Shown here: piece by piece, positions 44,480 through 59,345 of the stretch | Position numbering within the stretch: position 1 is the first letter of the stretch | How the letters are laid out: every line of letters begins with the position of its first letter | NCBI GenBank assembly: GCA_034769895.1 | Contig: CM068373.1 | Span: 21,123,967-21,187,966 of the forward strand | DNA from: Magicicada septendecula | Lineage: Eukaryota; Arthropoda; Insecta; Hemiptera; Cicadidae | Direction of reading: 5' to 3' | DNA: 64,000 nucleotides | Made by a program: the position numbers and the translations under genes | Notes under the pieces: generated by a model | What the model saw: the letters and a program-made list of their open reading frames with translations, nothing else | Told to the model about the DNA's origin: nothing | Database searches by the model: none

Positions 44480-46240
44480 CAAGTTTGGGGTAAATGGACA
44501 GGTCTGGGATTGTAAAAATGTTTCATTGTTATACTAGGGGAGAAATAAACCTGTTCCAACAGGCAAGGAACACCTGCTCGATTGTATGTGTGTTACGCGT
44601 GTATCTTGTGTGTGTTAGTGATGCATGTACAGACAGTAATCCCAGCAACCCTCCCCAATTAATTACTAAAATAATTATTTTAATTCACTGTGTGAAAACT
44701 AATTACTGTATAAACAAACAAAACGCACCAAAGTGTGTGTAAATTTTATAGTTATCCACAGTAAGAAAATGACGTTAGTAGGACACACTACGCGAAGTCA
44801 ATGCGAAATAAGTGTGCCAAAAATACGCAAATTACACTAAGACGCTCACATTAATACAGCGAGTGCTTAAGCAAATTATCTGTGACTTGTGCTATCTTAA
44901 TTCCGTACAAAACATTGCCATTTGCAAAAAATTGCAAATATATGAAAAGGCTCGGGAGTGGGGGCTATCATGTGATCTGCAGGTCTCGACAGGACAATTT
45001 CGGAACCAACAGGTGCAGAATCTCGAAAGGGTATAAATTAAGAGTTCGATTGGAAGCCCTTCTCTTCATTTCAAGACACAGTTGCAGTCGGACACGCTGT
45101 CCGTCGGCAGAACAGTTTTATTTTATTATAAGTCTCATCTACGAACGGATAAAGACGTTTTCAGTAATTATGTTGACACTAGTACGGGAAACGTAGAGTA
45201 CCGGGACCGTTTAAGTCAGCAAGAGTATCTTACAGAGAAGCTATAAAGAGCGACGCGAGATGCTGAACGTTAGGAGATGTGCTTTTTAGACGCCTAACAG
45301 CCGAACGAGGTCCACCTCGCAGCCGATATTAATTCTCAGGGACGGACCACACACTGCTGGAGAACGACGGTGGACTCCTGAATATTCAGGACCACGCCAA
45401 GCCAGGAGTAACGGTAACCCAACTCAGGACAACGCTGGACCCAGTCAATAAGTCGTAAGGTCATCAAAACTCGAGGTGACATGCATAATGCATTTATAAA
45501 TGATTTTTTTTTAAAGAGCTCATAAAAATTATATAAAGAGACAATGAATTAAAACAAAAAGGTTTATAATTAGGTAAAGAATGTAATAGAGTCTTATGTA
45601 AATGTTTTAGTCGTAAGAATGAGCGATCGCATATAGATAAATATTGTAATATATATAAATATTACAAATATAAAATAAAAGAATATAGATATAGATAGCA
45701 AGAATTATGTTGTCTGAATCTCGGTGTTGAACTCGCCGATGATACAGCTCCACCTTGGATTCACCAATTACAAAGAATAAATTAAATATAAATAATATTT
45801 TATGATTAAGTGTGATTGATTGATAATAAAATAAAATTTTGTAAGTTATGAAATTTTTACTGATACTTAGTAAAAATGTTTAATTGGTTAATTTAATAAA
45901 TAAATAAATAATTAATTAATTGTGTGTGTACTTTTCTTAGATATTTATTCTAGCACTGTAAATTATTTTTGTTTAGAAGAAAAAAATAGTTAACATTAAT
46001 TATATAAATAAAGACAACTCTTGTAACTGAATAATGATGTTCATTTATTGACATTCAAAATTATGCGCCATTCAAACTGCGCATGGCCAAGGCATTGGCT
46101 AATATGTGCTCCAGTCGGTAGCGAACAAGATCAACAAAATATATTTTTTACAAGGTTAGTAATTATGGTTCTTTTAACGTGTCGAAATGGTCAAAGGGCA
46201 AGGAACAAGATACATTCTTACAGGTATTCTTAAACTAAAT
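44480..46240. other. Unassigned DNA, possible old LTR promoter
   Basis: TATAAATT at 45032 lies in a GC-richer patch (44940-45470) with tcattt about 35 bp downstream, reminiscent of an LTR promoter. No paired LTR was found and no domain is encoded. 45480-46040 is AT-rich. Confidence 0.3.
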
Positions 46241-47640
46241 TATTATGGCTGAAATAAAACAATATTATTATTTAAATTGTCAATTAGGAAAATTAATATC
46301 GATCCATTCGACGAAACGACATCACTCCCTTCAAGCTGGCCGTGTATTCGTGCTGGTTTGTAAATCAAGTATGGCTGCCGTCACCTCGATTTTAGCTGCG
46401 ATGAACTGGTTGGGCTTCTCCCGCAGAAATAAATAAATATTCCCTTCTCTGCGAAGTAGTGTTGGTCCAGGGAGATGGTGTAGAGTGTCCTCTCTTCTCC
46501 TGCGATGTCGTTTCGTGATGGGTTTCTTGTGAAGTGTCCGGTGTTCAAATATGTGTATACGTGTCTGCGAATATGGTCCAAAATTGTCTCAAAATGGCCG
46601 TTGATTTCTTGTGTTTGAGTTTGATGGTGTTATTACTGTTGTTTGGAATTAGCGAGGTGTTAAAAATTAATAGTTAATGTTATTTTCACTTTTAGTTAAC
46701 CTCAATTACACTCTGCTTAACCACACTCGGTTTTACACAAAATTATTCTTTTTCGGTATTCTGTTAATACATTTTCAACTAGTCGTCTTCACGATTAACA
46801 ATAGACTAATAGACTGAACGTCGTCGTTTTAGGGTAATTTGTGATATGTCTTTTTCCTCTTTATATTGTTCAATTATAAAAATATCTGTCTAAGACTTGG
46901 TTAACCATCTAAATATACATAATAAGTTTTCTTATTTTTTACTGTATTTCAAATATTTCTTAATTTTACATAAATCTAACTACTCAGTAATATTGATTAA
47001 TTAATTTTACATCTTTGGATATATAGCTGGGTTTGTTTCAAGCTCATTTAAGCCCAAAAATTACAATTTTTTATAATTATTGTATGCCTCATATTTTGTA
47101 CAAATTTAGTGTTTAAATGGTTTTTAATTGTTTTTTCTGATAATAGTTCCATGGAATATTCTTAATAACTCCGTGATTATCTTTGTTGTTAATAATTTTG
47201 TTGTTAAAACACTTCAATATTGATTAATTTACTGTTTAGTCTGATTTGATTACCATTATAGGCCTAGTATTATTTGTTTCAAAAAGAAGTTAATTTTCTT
47301 TCCTTTGTCATTCTATTCGCTATTAATTGTGTCTGTATTAATTATATTTTCAATTTCTGTATTGTATGTATTGAATTCTATTCCCTATTATGTAATTGGA
47401 TTCTCTGATAGATAGTTTTGGGTTTACATTACTAGTCTGTGTTTTCTAAAGTGGTGTCTTAGCTAGTCTGCTTGTACATTATATATGGTTTACTGTTTTG
47501 AATAAAATTATTACATTTCTATTTCCTACTTGCCTCTCTGCCTTACAAACTTGAAAATTAAATAACATGATTTAAAAATATAACAGAATATCTTATATCT
47601 ACTAAACTTTTTTTTTATAATATCATTTAAACATAACAAA
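46241..47640. other. T-rich DNA without a recognised feature
   Basis: From about 46600 the plus strand becomes strongly T-rich, like 14.3-16.9 kb. No gene is seen. Confidence 0.45.
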
Positions 47641-47641
47641 A

Positions 47642-47909
47642 ACATCTTATGCCTAATAACACTTTCAGTTATCCACTGTCTCTTGTGTTTATTATACCTA
47701 TTTTAGTAATATAATGAAATGAAAATAAAAACATGTTATAATTACTGACACCTTCAGTTATTAACTGTCTCTAGTGTTCATTATAATTATTTTTGGTAAC
47801 ACAATGAAAAAAAATAAAAACATCTTATAATTAATGATACCTTCAGTTATTAACTGTCTCTAGTGTTCATTATAATTATTTTTGGTAACACAATGAAAAA
47901 AAATAAAAA
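47642..47909. repeat. Three 89-bp tandem units
   Basis: aacatcttat and its variant recur at about 47641, 47730, 47819 and 47908 (89-bp period). Units 2 and 3 are almost identical across ttcagttattaactgtctct and ttcattataattatttttgg. A more diverged fourth unit may follow. Confidence 0.93.
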
Positions 47910-49110
47910 CATCTTATACCTATTATTTTCTTATACTACTTAATTTTTGAAAACACTTTTATTATCAAAATTGCCCTCAGTCATTAGACTGTCTTTTAGT
48001 TTTTATATAGTATTTCTCTACACTGATGGTAGTCTTTTTAATAGATTTCTTACACTACACTTCATTATAGTGTGTCACTTATTTTGGCTACACTAATGGT
48101 AGTTCTTTTAATAATTTTCACATATTATACTTATAACTAGTATACAATTCGGTTTTCTTTGGGATTGTATCTTGTAACTTGTTACTGGGTCTAAATATAT
48201 TGGTTTTAATTTTGTTCAATGGTATGTATTCCATTATTAACATTTTCTGGAATAACTCTTCTTGTTTCTAGGCTCTTTGTAGAAATCTTGACCTATTTTG
48301 TCCTTTCTTCATTATTATATTAGTAATTTCTGGTCTTGTGGTTTCTCTGCATCTTGACCTTATACATTTCCCTTATTATACGTTTCCCCCTTTTATTTCC
48401 TTTTTCTTGTCTTTCCCTTTTTTCTGCTTCCCCAATCTACTGGGTATACTGCTGGTTTATTGGGTTTTTACATAGTAAGTTATTTTGATCAATGGTTTTC
48501 TTTGTTATTTTTCATTCTTATTAACATTTTATTGACTTAATATACAGTTTCTAGTGTAATCCTTAAAACAATTCATTCTTCTCACTCACTAAGGAACTTT
48601 TCTTCTTTATTTATGTTGCATTAAGTTAAATGTTTAGCGTGATACTTTTGTTATGCTACAATATAGATGAAAAAAAGAGTTTAATTTTGAGATAGTATAT
48701 TTTTTATCAAAGAAAAATAATTGAAATGATTTGATATTTGCATTTTGTAGAAAAGGATAATTTAAATTTTGAATACGAAACAAATCCCAGTCTAAGAGTA
48801 ATTAATATAATTTTAAATTTATTTTTAAAAAACACTGGTATAGACTGAGCAAGCTGAGGTCAGATCTGATTTAAATGAATTCAATTAAAATAAAACTTAA
48901 TTACATTTAAATTTTGCTTCTTTTATTAAATCAATTTGAATAAATGTATAGATTATGATTATTAACATGTCTAGATGTAAGAGTGTTTTAAATGTGTGTA
49001 ACACACCGTATAGCTTAAGAGATAAACACTTAATAATGAGTGATATCTTGATCGGAGATTATTAACAATGTTTTATTATTTATAATGCTTTTTAAACAAT
49101 AAACATGAAA
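47910..49110. other. AT-rich DNA without a recognised feature
   Basis: T-rich to about 48650, then A/T-rich. No support for genes. Confidence 0.5.
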
Positions 49111-49117
49111 TTTTAAC

Positions 49118-49275
49118 TACTCATAAATTTACTACTCTTATTACAGTTGCACCTGGTATCGTTATATACGTTTAAATACTCGGTATCGTTATATAAAATT
49201 GGCGTCCCAAGAACGTGGGGCTCCTCAAACACAAATAAATTTGTACCGTTGTAATACTCATTTTGTATATGATCG
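49118..49275 (+). repeat. Retroelement junction repeat (copy 2)
   Basis: tataaaattggcgtcccaag then aacgtggggctcctcaaaca: an LTR-end followed by a primer-site-like sequence. It is the reverse complement of 19494-19540. It interrupts the LINE endonuclease start described next, so it inserted into, or recombined with, that LINE. Confidence 0.6.
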
Positions 49276-49500
49276 AGTCGCGTATATCCCTTTACCGATA
49301 CCGATGCTGACTCCTTAGTTGAAATACCCCTTACATTCCACGTTGCCACTCTAATTTCATCCGCAATTCCATATCTTTTGTCCCTATTCGTTGCTAGTCT
49401 GAATCCATTATTTCCAGTCCGGCTATTGTTTTGACGCTTTCCAGTAATAACAACAATTCACCCCGGCCACGTTACGAGGGTTAGCTCAGTAGTGGGGCTA
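49276..49500 (-). pseudogene. LINE endonuclease N-terminus
   Basis: The minus strand reads NNGFRLATNRD, YGIADEIRVATWNVRGI, KE and then loses similarity at about 49275. ATWNVRGI is the opening strand of the APE-type endonuclease of non-LTR retrotransposons. Upstream sequence to about 49860 (GC-richer) may be the 5' region of the same LINE. The rest of the domain is replaced by the junction repeat. Confidence 0.65.
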
Positions 49501-49860
49501 CCACTTCTCCGCCTCTGAACATGCAGTGATGTTGTTCGGCACATCCTCCTTAGCTGTGTTAATTTCACAATAGCTACTGAGTCACATCTACCCGGAGCAC
49601 GGCACTGCATACCCCGCAGTAGCCGTATTACAGCCAATTAAATCCACCTAGAGTACTGTCTGTAATATTCCAAAGTGAAGCCACCAGTAATATCTATCGA
49701 CATTCCGGTCTACATGCGTACTGTTCTTTGAAAAGAGGGTCACCTCTTATAAGATGTGGCTCTTCGCCACGCAGGACGGTCTTGGCTGGAGAGAAGCTAG
49801 GGGCCCCACTGGAGCTCCATCACTTTATGCATCCTGGGCTTGTGAGGACCAGTGCCCACA

Positions 49861-51290
49861 ATTTTAATAAAATATATTTTTTTTAATACAACATTTAATA
49901 TTATTTTTCAAGTAAGAATATCATTCTGGTAAAGCTGAAGTTAAATTAACAATTTAATACAATATTAATTTAACTTTAACAGAATGATTTCCCTTACTTT
50001 AAAAAGAAAAGACTCTTTAATGTAGAGTTCATTCTTTCATTAAATTACTGCAATTAGATTTCTTGAATTAAAGATGAGTTAATCGCACGAACATTTTGGG
50101 TAGACAAAATAACAGTAAATAGTCTTACCAATACCCTCATTTATTGAATAACAATTTTATATGAATCACAAATATTGTTCTTACGCGTTTTTGCACGTTA
50201 GAAATCAAATGAAGCTTTTTTTTTTCTTACAGTAAGAAAATACGGAGTTTTAAATGAGAGTAGTGGATAGCATTGAGATATAATTTGTGCTAAGAGACAT
50301 TGCATGTGGAAACTGTATTTCAGTGGTGTAGTCTGTTGAGTGATTAGTTGCTTGATACCAAAACTCACTGCAAATAGTCCGCTCCAAACACATCAACCAC
50401 TCGTCATATTGTTTACTCATTTCCTGACTGGTAGTGTTTGATATATCCTAATGTCACGTGATGTTAGAAACATTATGGTTTCATGAATCCGTTCATTTGA
50501 AAAGTGCTAATATAACTAAAACTGAAACTTGCATTTCCGCTGTCAAGTTGACGCTAATTGTTATTGTTTTGGTACTATAATTTTTTACAGTATTATTTAG
50601 TAAGAAATGTTAAAAGAACATTTTTGAACTCTGTATTAAGTGGAGATCATCAGTTTGTTTTGTGTGGATTTTTTTTAACTATTTTATTTTTGCATTTTTC
50701 CTTACTTATTATTAAATTTGGATCTCATTAAAACCTATACGGTACGCATCAAAGAAGTGTTAGCGGGAAGAATTAATGATATTGCCGTTCGTTGATACAA
50801 AGGTTTGTCTTGCTGAATCGCAGTGAACAGAATGGAGTTAGGTAGGCCTACTACTGACAGAATGACGACGTGATCCACTTATCGTTCCCGTCAGGTCCCA
50901 TGCTCACTGATATGTGTACGCACCACTTACATTGTATCCTATAAAGCAGTGGCTGAGCCAGTTTACAAGTTACTGTCAAACAGAATTTGACTCACTATAA
51001 GTATGTCGCGATTTTCAAGGCTCGTAAAGTGAATGTTGTAGGAACTGATGTGTCATGTATGTTACACTTCAGACAAAGCGATAAATAAAATTAATCATTA
51101 CTAACAACTAATACAGGAAAGATGATCAAATGCTATAAGACATCGTGTACACGAAATTTGCACAATATACTGATTCGAAAGCAAACTGATAAGCTTTGTG
51201 TCAAGAATTGTGTAAGTAAAAAACTATAGAAAATTAAAACCTTTGCTATTTGTTCTTAAACATTTGTGCACAGATTTAGGAAACAATTAT
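49861..51290. other. AT-rich DNA without a recognised feature
   Basis: One imperfect inverted pair surrounds about 49915-50010 (agtaagaatatcattctg / cagaatgatttcccttact). Otherwise nothing. Confidence 0.45.
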
Positions 51291-51480
<190 letters not shown>

Positions 51481-51507
51481 CTTTCAAAGTAACTCCAAGT
51501 TTCTTGC

Positions 51508-51794
51508 AGTGTTCTTGATTAATATTGTCAAATTACGTATATTTCTTCTGCAAGTTATTCATATTATTTTGATTATTCTGACACAGGCCTACGTTTCACT
51601 AATAGATTCAGTATCTTTAGAATCTATAAATAAATTATTAAATTCATTATGAATTATAATAATTAATTATAAATTCATTTATAACCTTTAAAGATACTGA
51701 ATGTATCAGTTAAACGTACATCAAAATAATTAAAATAATATAAATAACTTGCAGAAGAAATATAATTTGACAATATTAGTAAACGTATTTTAGC
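51508..51794. repeat. Inverted repeat, ~143-bp arms
   Basis: Paired positions sum to about 103302: cttctgcaag at 51545 pairs with cttgcagaag ending at 51757, and cagtatctttaga mirrors taaagatactgaatg. The arms are imperfect and meet near 51651 in an AT-rich palindrome. It lies 30 bp right of the long CA array. It may be a foldback transposon. Confidence 0.82.
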
Positions 51795-51799
51795 GTTGT

Positions 51800-52240
51800 T
51801 TCAGACAACGTTAAAACGGTCCCCAGGGGACAAGGCTGAGGCTAATCTGGGACAAGCCTGCTTAGCCGAATGAAAGATTGAGAAGAGTCGCACGCCAGAG
51901 CGGACCGGTGGCAGAGAAGGTGGAGGCATTCAGAAGAGAGTGTAAAGTGTGCGTGTGTGTGTGTGCGCGCGCGTGTGTGTATTTGTGTGTTTATGTAGTG
52001 TGCAGAGCCAAACGGGTAATGGAAGAGGCAGGTGGAAGTGCCATAATAAAACTAGTCAAAAGACACCCAAGACGGGTTGAGTAACGCAGGACGCCAAAGC
52101 TGGAGGGAGGCGTTAGAGAGGCGTCAAGGTAAGCCAGGGGACACAAGGAAGAGGGCTAAAGACCGGATATAGGTAGATAGGGAAATTTAAGATGTTAAGT
52201 GATCAAGAAGGAAGGCAGGAGTAGTATGTATGACGAAGGG
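51800..52240. other. GC-richer unassigned DNA
   Basis: Purine-rich plus strand with a short (GT)n/(GC)n tract at 51949-51980. It might be the 3' end of the LINE that follows on the minus strand. Confidence 0.4.
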
Positions 52241-52242
52241 AT

Positions 52243-53595
52243 TTAGTTTTCTCTATTCCTCGGTCGGCGTGTGTCTCTGGGAGGAGGTCCATCGGCAATG
52301 GTCAGGAGACGGTTTATGAGGAAGGAAGGTCTGCGGGAGTTACGGGTACTTTTGTTGATGGAGATAGCCATGGTTTGGAGGGAAGCCCTTTTTTTTGCAG
52401 TTTGGGAGTATTTCCAGTTGATCTTGTATACGAAGGAGTCTAGGTTTGGGAAGAGTTTCTTGAGGGCATACAGAACGTTATAGGAGGCTTTGGTTAGGGG
52501 AGGTCTGCGACAGATAAGTCGCCGTTCGGTGATTCTGTAGGGATTGAGGCGGGCGGGATCGGCAGTAAGAAGGATGGGATGGACGTAAGTCATGATCGGA
52601 TGAATACAGGCTGTATAGTAATCCGCTGGAGCAACGATCGTTGCTGCTGAGAAGTCTGAGAGATCGGATTCGTTTGTTGGCTAGGTTTGATGTTTGTGTG
52701 ATGTGAGGTCGCCAGGTGAGTTTAGAGTCAAGCATACACGCTTTGGGATTACAATAGATGGACCAACGTGGACTGGAGTTTTAGAAACGACTCATGTTGC
52801 GTCCTGTAGAACTGAAAACACAAATTTGGGTTTTGTCTGCGTTAACAGAAATTCTCCAAGAGTTACAATAGTTTATTAATTATTTTGAAACCAACTGTGT
52901 TTTAGATAGGGCTTACCAGTGACCTCTAGCGGAGATGATACCAGATACCAGGCTGAATCATCGGCATACTGGGCGTGATCAGCTGAAGGATAAGCCAAAG
53001 ACAGAGGGGGAGGAAAGGTGTTTTTGGTGAATACAATGTAGAATAGCGGGTTGGTGGCGGAGGCCTGGGGGACACCCACATTGAGATGGAAGGGTGCCGA
53101 GAGATGCTGTCGTACTCGGACTTGTGCAGTGCGTCCATCCAAGAACTGGGAAAGCCATTTTATGATTGTAGGGGGGGAATGACACCCGAGAATCACGAAG
53201 CGGAAGCCATTGTGCCAGACGGTGTCAAAAACTTTTCGGATATCGAGTAATGCTAAGATAGTTGGGTGTTTACAGGTAGAGTTTTCTTGGGTGGCGCTGA
53301 TCACCCTGACCAATTGATCGTACCCATGGCGATAACCGCCCTGAGTACTGGGAAGGACGTCATGAGCTTCTAGGTGGGGATACATCCTGGCGACTAGAAT
53401 GTTTTTAAAGTACTGGAGATAGCAGGGGTAATTAAGATGAGGCGATAGTGTGCAGGCAGTCTGGCGGATTAGAGAAGTTCGGGAAATATCAGGACGTGGG
53501 CCTGTTTCCGAGGGATGAATGCGAGGTAAAGGCTGGCTGTAAACAGGTTGGCTAGGGGTTCTAAAGCAGTGTCAGGGAGAGATTAATTTTTTTTT
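52243..53595 (-). pseudogene. Jockey-like LINE reverse transcriptase, decayed
   Basis: Minus strand, from 53595: ANLFTASLYLAFIP and ARLPAHYRLILI, then a frame of 169 codons (53385-52876) with LPSTQGGYRHGYDQL, LALLDIRKVFDTVWHNG (palm motif A), GVPQASATNP, and the active site QYADDSAW. After frame changes come MLDSKLTWRPHI (52735), NKRIRSLRLL, and YVHPILLTADPARL with ERRLICRRPP. The set and order are those of Jockey-type RTs. The active-site YADD is kept, but several stops and frame changes break the frame. No endonuclease upstream was recognised. Confidence 0.85.
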
Positions 53596-53664
53596 TGACA
53601 ATGACAATTAAGCGAGCTGATATAAATATCTAGTCCTCTCTAACTTTTGCAGTCTAATTGATAT

Positions 53665-54258
53665 TGTTACGACGGTCTACTTTATCCTCGTATGGTACAG
53701 TGGAAAACAAAATACAAGACACCAATTAAGCCACTAATCACCAGCTTTAATTATTACAATTAAACAGTTTGTAATCAACAAGATAGTCTCTTACAATAAA
53801 TCAAATAAGAATTATTTACACGCAATAAAAATGTCAACTAATATAAAACACAATTGTATTACAATTGTCCCGAACGATTATAAAGCACATAACACTTCTC
53901 CACAATACTTCGAACCGCACTGTGTGAATCACCACTTAAACGCACTGTGTAAAAAACCGCCCGACAATAACTGAAAACTAAGCAGCACGTATGGGCTATT
54001 TATAGTCTGCGGGGTTCTATGATGTGCGTCCTTAATAAGCCATTGAAAATTCTAGAGGACGCTTCAGCGCGACCTTCGCAGAAACACGCACCGTTGGGCT
54101 AATTGAGAAGCTTCTAGAACGACACCATCGAACGCACGAGACGTTCCGCATTACGTAACACTGCCTCGCGTGTTAAGCGTCACGTACGCATTACAGCTGC
54201 GGGTATAGAGTAGAACAACGTTCTCCAATGTACCAGAGCGTTCCGTATTGGCATAACA
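53665..54258 (-). mobile_element. LTR copy d, TGTTACGAC family
   Basis: Begins TGTTACGACGGTCTAC and ends cgtattggcATAACA (the right end is diverged). The first 250 bp match copy c closely (tggtacagtggaaaacaaaa, ccaccagctttaatta-type text). On the minus strand TATAAATAG (54004-53996) is followed at about 31 bp by TCAGTT (53974-53969). Probably a solo LTR. It lies 70 bp from the Jockey-like remnant. Confidence 0.78.
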
Positions 54259-54259
54259 C

Positions 54260-55250
54260 TTTTTTCTGCATTACGTAGCAATATTATTTTTCAATATTCA
54301 CGTTTGCATTCACTTTAGTTGGGGACGTTTTTTACAGATTTTGAAGGATACATTAACTTTGCTACATTAGCTGTAGCTAATGTATTGTCAATAATTTATT
54401 TTGATGTATACACAAAATATCACAAGAAACATCTTGGATAAACCACGTTTACTTAACTAGAGAATAGGGCGCGTGAAGTTTTCTGCGTTCGTGTTTGTTC
54501 TACTGAATCTGCGTCCCCAAGGTGCAATCATTTAATTTAGCCACAACCACTGGCGACGTTCTATCTTCACTGCTTTCCGTCTCAGCAATTTGCTGTTCAA
54601 TCTCCGCTTCTGGGACTTCGGGAATACGTATTTTGGCAAACGTGCGTCTTGTGTTGCTGAAATAGGACCCCAACTGCTATACTTTCTGAAGTCTAATTCA
54701 ATTAGAGTAAAATTGAAGCGTGTGATTTTTGTGACCCTGTACACAGTCTAAACCTGTACCCGGAGTGTTTTTGCTTCTCAGCCTCTGCGTACAATTAAAA
54801 TCTTAATCACTAATACGATATTTTAATCTTTTAATAACTAAGTCGTAAAACGCGTAGATATAAACGGATCTAGTGCAGCTCCTTCAATGAAAACGTAAAG
54901 TTGTAAATTTTAAGGTATACGTAAATAAAAAAACCTGACCCCAAACAAGCTAATGCTATTGTTATCTGCGAAACGTAGGAATTATGGGACAAAAGTATTG
55001 GTTAATTGTTATCCTGTTACAATTTTTAACAAAGACAAATATAATTTATATTTATTATATTTGGGAGTTTGTGAGTTTATTTATTTTGAAATACGTATAT
55101 ATTAAACCGCTTTTGGCACTTGAGAAAGTAAAATGACAGTGATAGGACGTTTTTTTAAACGGGTCATTCACTGTTAATGTTACCTATCGACAGACGAATG
55201 TGGCCAACTCTGATCTCTTACCGTTAACAAATCCGTCTAGAAGTAGCAGT
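54260..55250. other. Unassigned DNA
   Basis: No recognised feature. The 70-residue minus-strand frame at 54532-54744 has no known motif. Confidence 0.45.
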
Positions 55251-55416
55251 ACTCGGGAGCACATATAAAAGCGAAAATGAAAGCGCATTGCGCAGAGAGA
55301 GACAGAGTATAACAAGCGAAACGATTGACTGACTCTTATTGGCTGATACATCACGTGATACTATACTCTTACCTCTGCGCAGCTGGCAGCTCTCGCTTTT
55401 ATATGTGCTCCCGAGT
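55251..55416. repeat. 166-bp foldback element with perfect 24-bp ends
   Basis: 55251-55274 (starts ACTCGGGAGCACATATAAAA) is the exact reverse complement of 55393-55416. Inside, TGCGCAGAG and tatactctt...CTCTGCGCA also pair, so the whole unit can fold. No target duplication is clear (cagt / ttaa). It resembles a MITE. The left arm also contains a TATA-like ATATAAAA and the right arm carries its complement. Confidence 0.85.
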
Positions 55417-55689
55417 TTAATTCCTGGGAACCTGATTAGAGTTGCACATGTGGCTTTGCAACACCGTACTCCTACTGTTTCAACTAACAATACTGGAATA
55501 ATGAAAATAAAACCTATAATTGTAGGCGTTTCACAGCAGTTGTAAAATTACTTTCTAAAAAAATTCCATAATTTCTGAATAACACCGATGAGGTATTAGA
55601 ATATGGACAATACGTTGACTACTAAAGTTAGTAGAAAGTAAAACGTTTTAAAAAATAATGCTGTTTATTTACAATCTTTAAAATTGGAC

Positions 55690-56110
55690 CGAAAATCAAT
55701 GAATTTTTCCGGTGAAAGGTTTTGTGAGTGTCGGTAAAAAAATATGACACAATGTTATTGTCATGTTTATTGTCATCATCAGGACGTGTGTATGAATACA
55801 AAAGAAATGCCAAACACAACAAAAAAATTATTTGAGTGAACGTGTTTGTGTATATACAAAGATATATTACAACAATATACAAAGATATATCCTCTTTCAC
55901 ATATACAAGGATACACACATACGCACGCACACTCACATACAGAAACACGTCAAATAATTTTTCTGTTGTGTTTGACATTTATTTTGTATTCATGCACAGG
56001 TCCTGATGATGACAATAAACACTGTCAAAATGTCGACACAAATAACTTAAAATGTGTGTTATATTTTTTGACCGATCCTCATAAACCTTTCACCGGAAAA
56101 ATTTATTTAC
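55690..56110. repeat. Inverted repeat with hammerhead-like text in the right arm
   Basis: Paired positions sum to about 111785 (gtcatcatcaggac at 55772 and gtcctgatgatgac ending 56013). Arms of about 150 bp surround about 105 bp with two gatatatNacaa strings. Both arms encode similar peptides in opposite directions (QIIFLLCL, PDDDNKH), which is a by-product. In the right arm CTGATGA-TGACA-loop-TGTCA-AAATGTC resembles a hammerhead core with G12 replaced. Confidence 0.78.
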
Positions 56111-56133
56111 AATGTATTATTTTTGATTTGTAG

Positions 56134-57138
56134 GTATTGGTATAAAAATTATTTTTTTCATTTTTTGCATTTAACTTATATTTTATTAGGAATAATAATT
56201 AGAACTTTATATTAAATCGTTTATAACAATTTGTTCATCGTTTCTACAATTACCATATAGAGCATTCATCTGCAATTTTCATGTGACAGAATTCCAGTCG
56301 GTTTAATTGTAGTAATACAACAATATGTCTTCCCGTAATGCAAAAGGAAAGCACAAATCACGTGTCTAACAATGTCTGATTACCAGGAAACTGTTGTACT
56401 GCCCCACTTCAGAATATAACAATGTGGCGTAATTTGCATTGTAATAGAAATGTAAATTTTACATTCCTTAGCTTACAAAGTCAAGAGAAATGGAGGAAAT
56501 GTTGCTTTTGTTGTGTTTCTTAAATATGTTTGCGTTTGTTTGTTCGTTTTTACTGAATATAAATTGAAAGAAAATAATCGCGCAATAAATTTTGTGAAAT
56601 TTCTGTACAGCAGCAACAAAAATGTATGCATGTAATCAGGATTTACTATACGTGCGAGTCATGGAAGTTTTAAAAAATGCGATTATGTCTTTTTTAAAAT
56701 TTATTTTACAGCATGCTCCTTTACAATTGTGTAACACTACATGCCAAGATTTTTCTTATTTGAACAACGATGTTTTTATATACTTACATCAAATAATTAC
56801 AAATAGGTATTGCATAACATATTTCACAATGCTTTTGTGTGAATATTTCATTACTTACAATAAAATAACTATTAGATTTCACAAGCAGATCACTATTAGA
56901 TCACTGTTGCACACCACTATATAAAAATTATCCCGATTAGCGCTTTCAAGCTTCACAGCTCATCGTCAGATCGGATTTGAAAGAAATTATGTGAAAACAA
57001 ACCCTTCACCCCATCTCACCCCACCCTGCTCATACACAACAAGCTATAATATAAATGTCCCTTCCCCACCCCCCCAAACCATGTTCCACCATCTGTACAG
57101 TTACATATTTTTCTAGCAAATGCCTTGTGTTTCAGTGT
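56134..57138. other. AT-rich DNA without a recognised feature
   Basis: No gene, RNA or repeat is supported. The 100-residue frame at 56622-56924 has no family features. Confidence 0.5.
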
Positions 57139-57180
57139 TGTGTGTGTGTGTGTGTGTGCGTGTGTGTGTGTGTGTGTGTG
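57139..57180. repeat. (TG)n microsatellite
   Basis: About 20 TG units with one TGCG. Confidence 0.97.
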
Positions 57181-57399
57181 CATCCTTTTAAACGAATCTT
57201 TTGATTCGTTCTCTTTTAAACACTTCTGAGCTCTGTAACAAAATGAATTGATTGCCGCCATTTTATATCTATAAGGGTGGTAAGACTCTCTTGGTATAAT
57301 TATATCAGAATACGACTCTTTCCTAAATATCCCAAACTGTAGTTTCTCATTATGTTTAATTTCTATGTTTAAAACTAAGTAATTTATTTTCTTAACTGT

Positions 57400-57525
57400 T
57401 CCGCACCCATCTCATCCTCGGACGACCCACATCTCTTCTACCAACGGCTTTATAGTTCAGTGTCGCTTTCGGCAATCGATCCTCAAAATGAATCTACCAT
57501 TTTAATCTACTTGCGGAAATCATGA
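57400..57525 (-). pseudogene. LINE pol C-terminal fragment
   Basis: The minus strand encodes DRLPKATLNYKAVGRRDVGRP and RMRWV, the conserved tail of non-LTR polymerases just before the stop. Only about 40 codons survive. Confidence 0.65.
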
Positions 57526-59220
<1,695 letters not shown>

Positions 59221-59345
59221 TGGTCAAAACGAAGCTAATGATTGTATCTAAGAACAAAGGAGGAAAGAAAGGGCCATTATTAACACAGTGAAGATAAGAA
59301 AGCTTCAGTATCTCGGATATTTCATCAGAAATGAGCAGGGATTTT
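59221..59345 (+). pseudogene. LINE RT fragment
   Basis: Frames give KTKLMIVSKNKGG and, one frame over, KIRKLQYLGYFIRNEQG. KTK-MVVS followed by a YLG box is the palm-to-thumb signature of RTE-like non-LTR RTs. Only about 40 codons, with a frame change, survive. Confidence 0.68.

Noticed and set aside
55628-56133. Frames of 116 and 95 codons sharing QIIFLLCL and PDDDNKH
   Set aside because: The similarity is the inverted repeat read on both strands; neither frame resembles a known protein.
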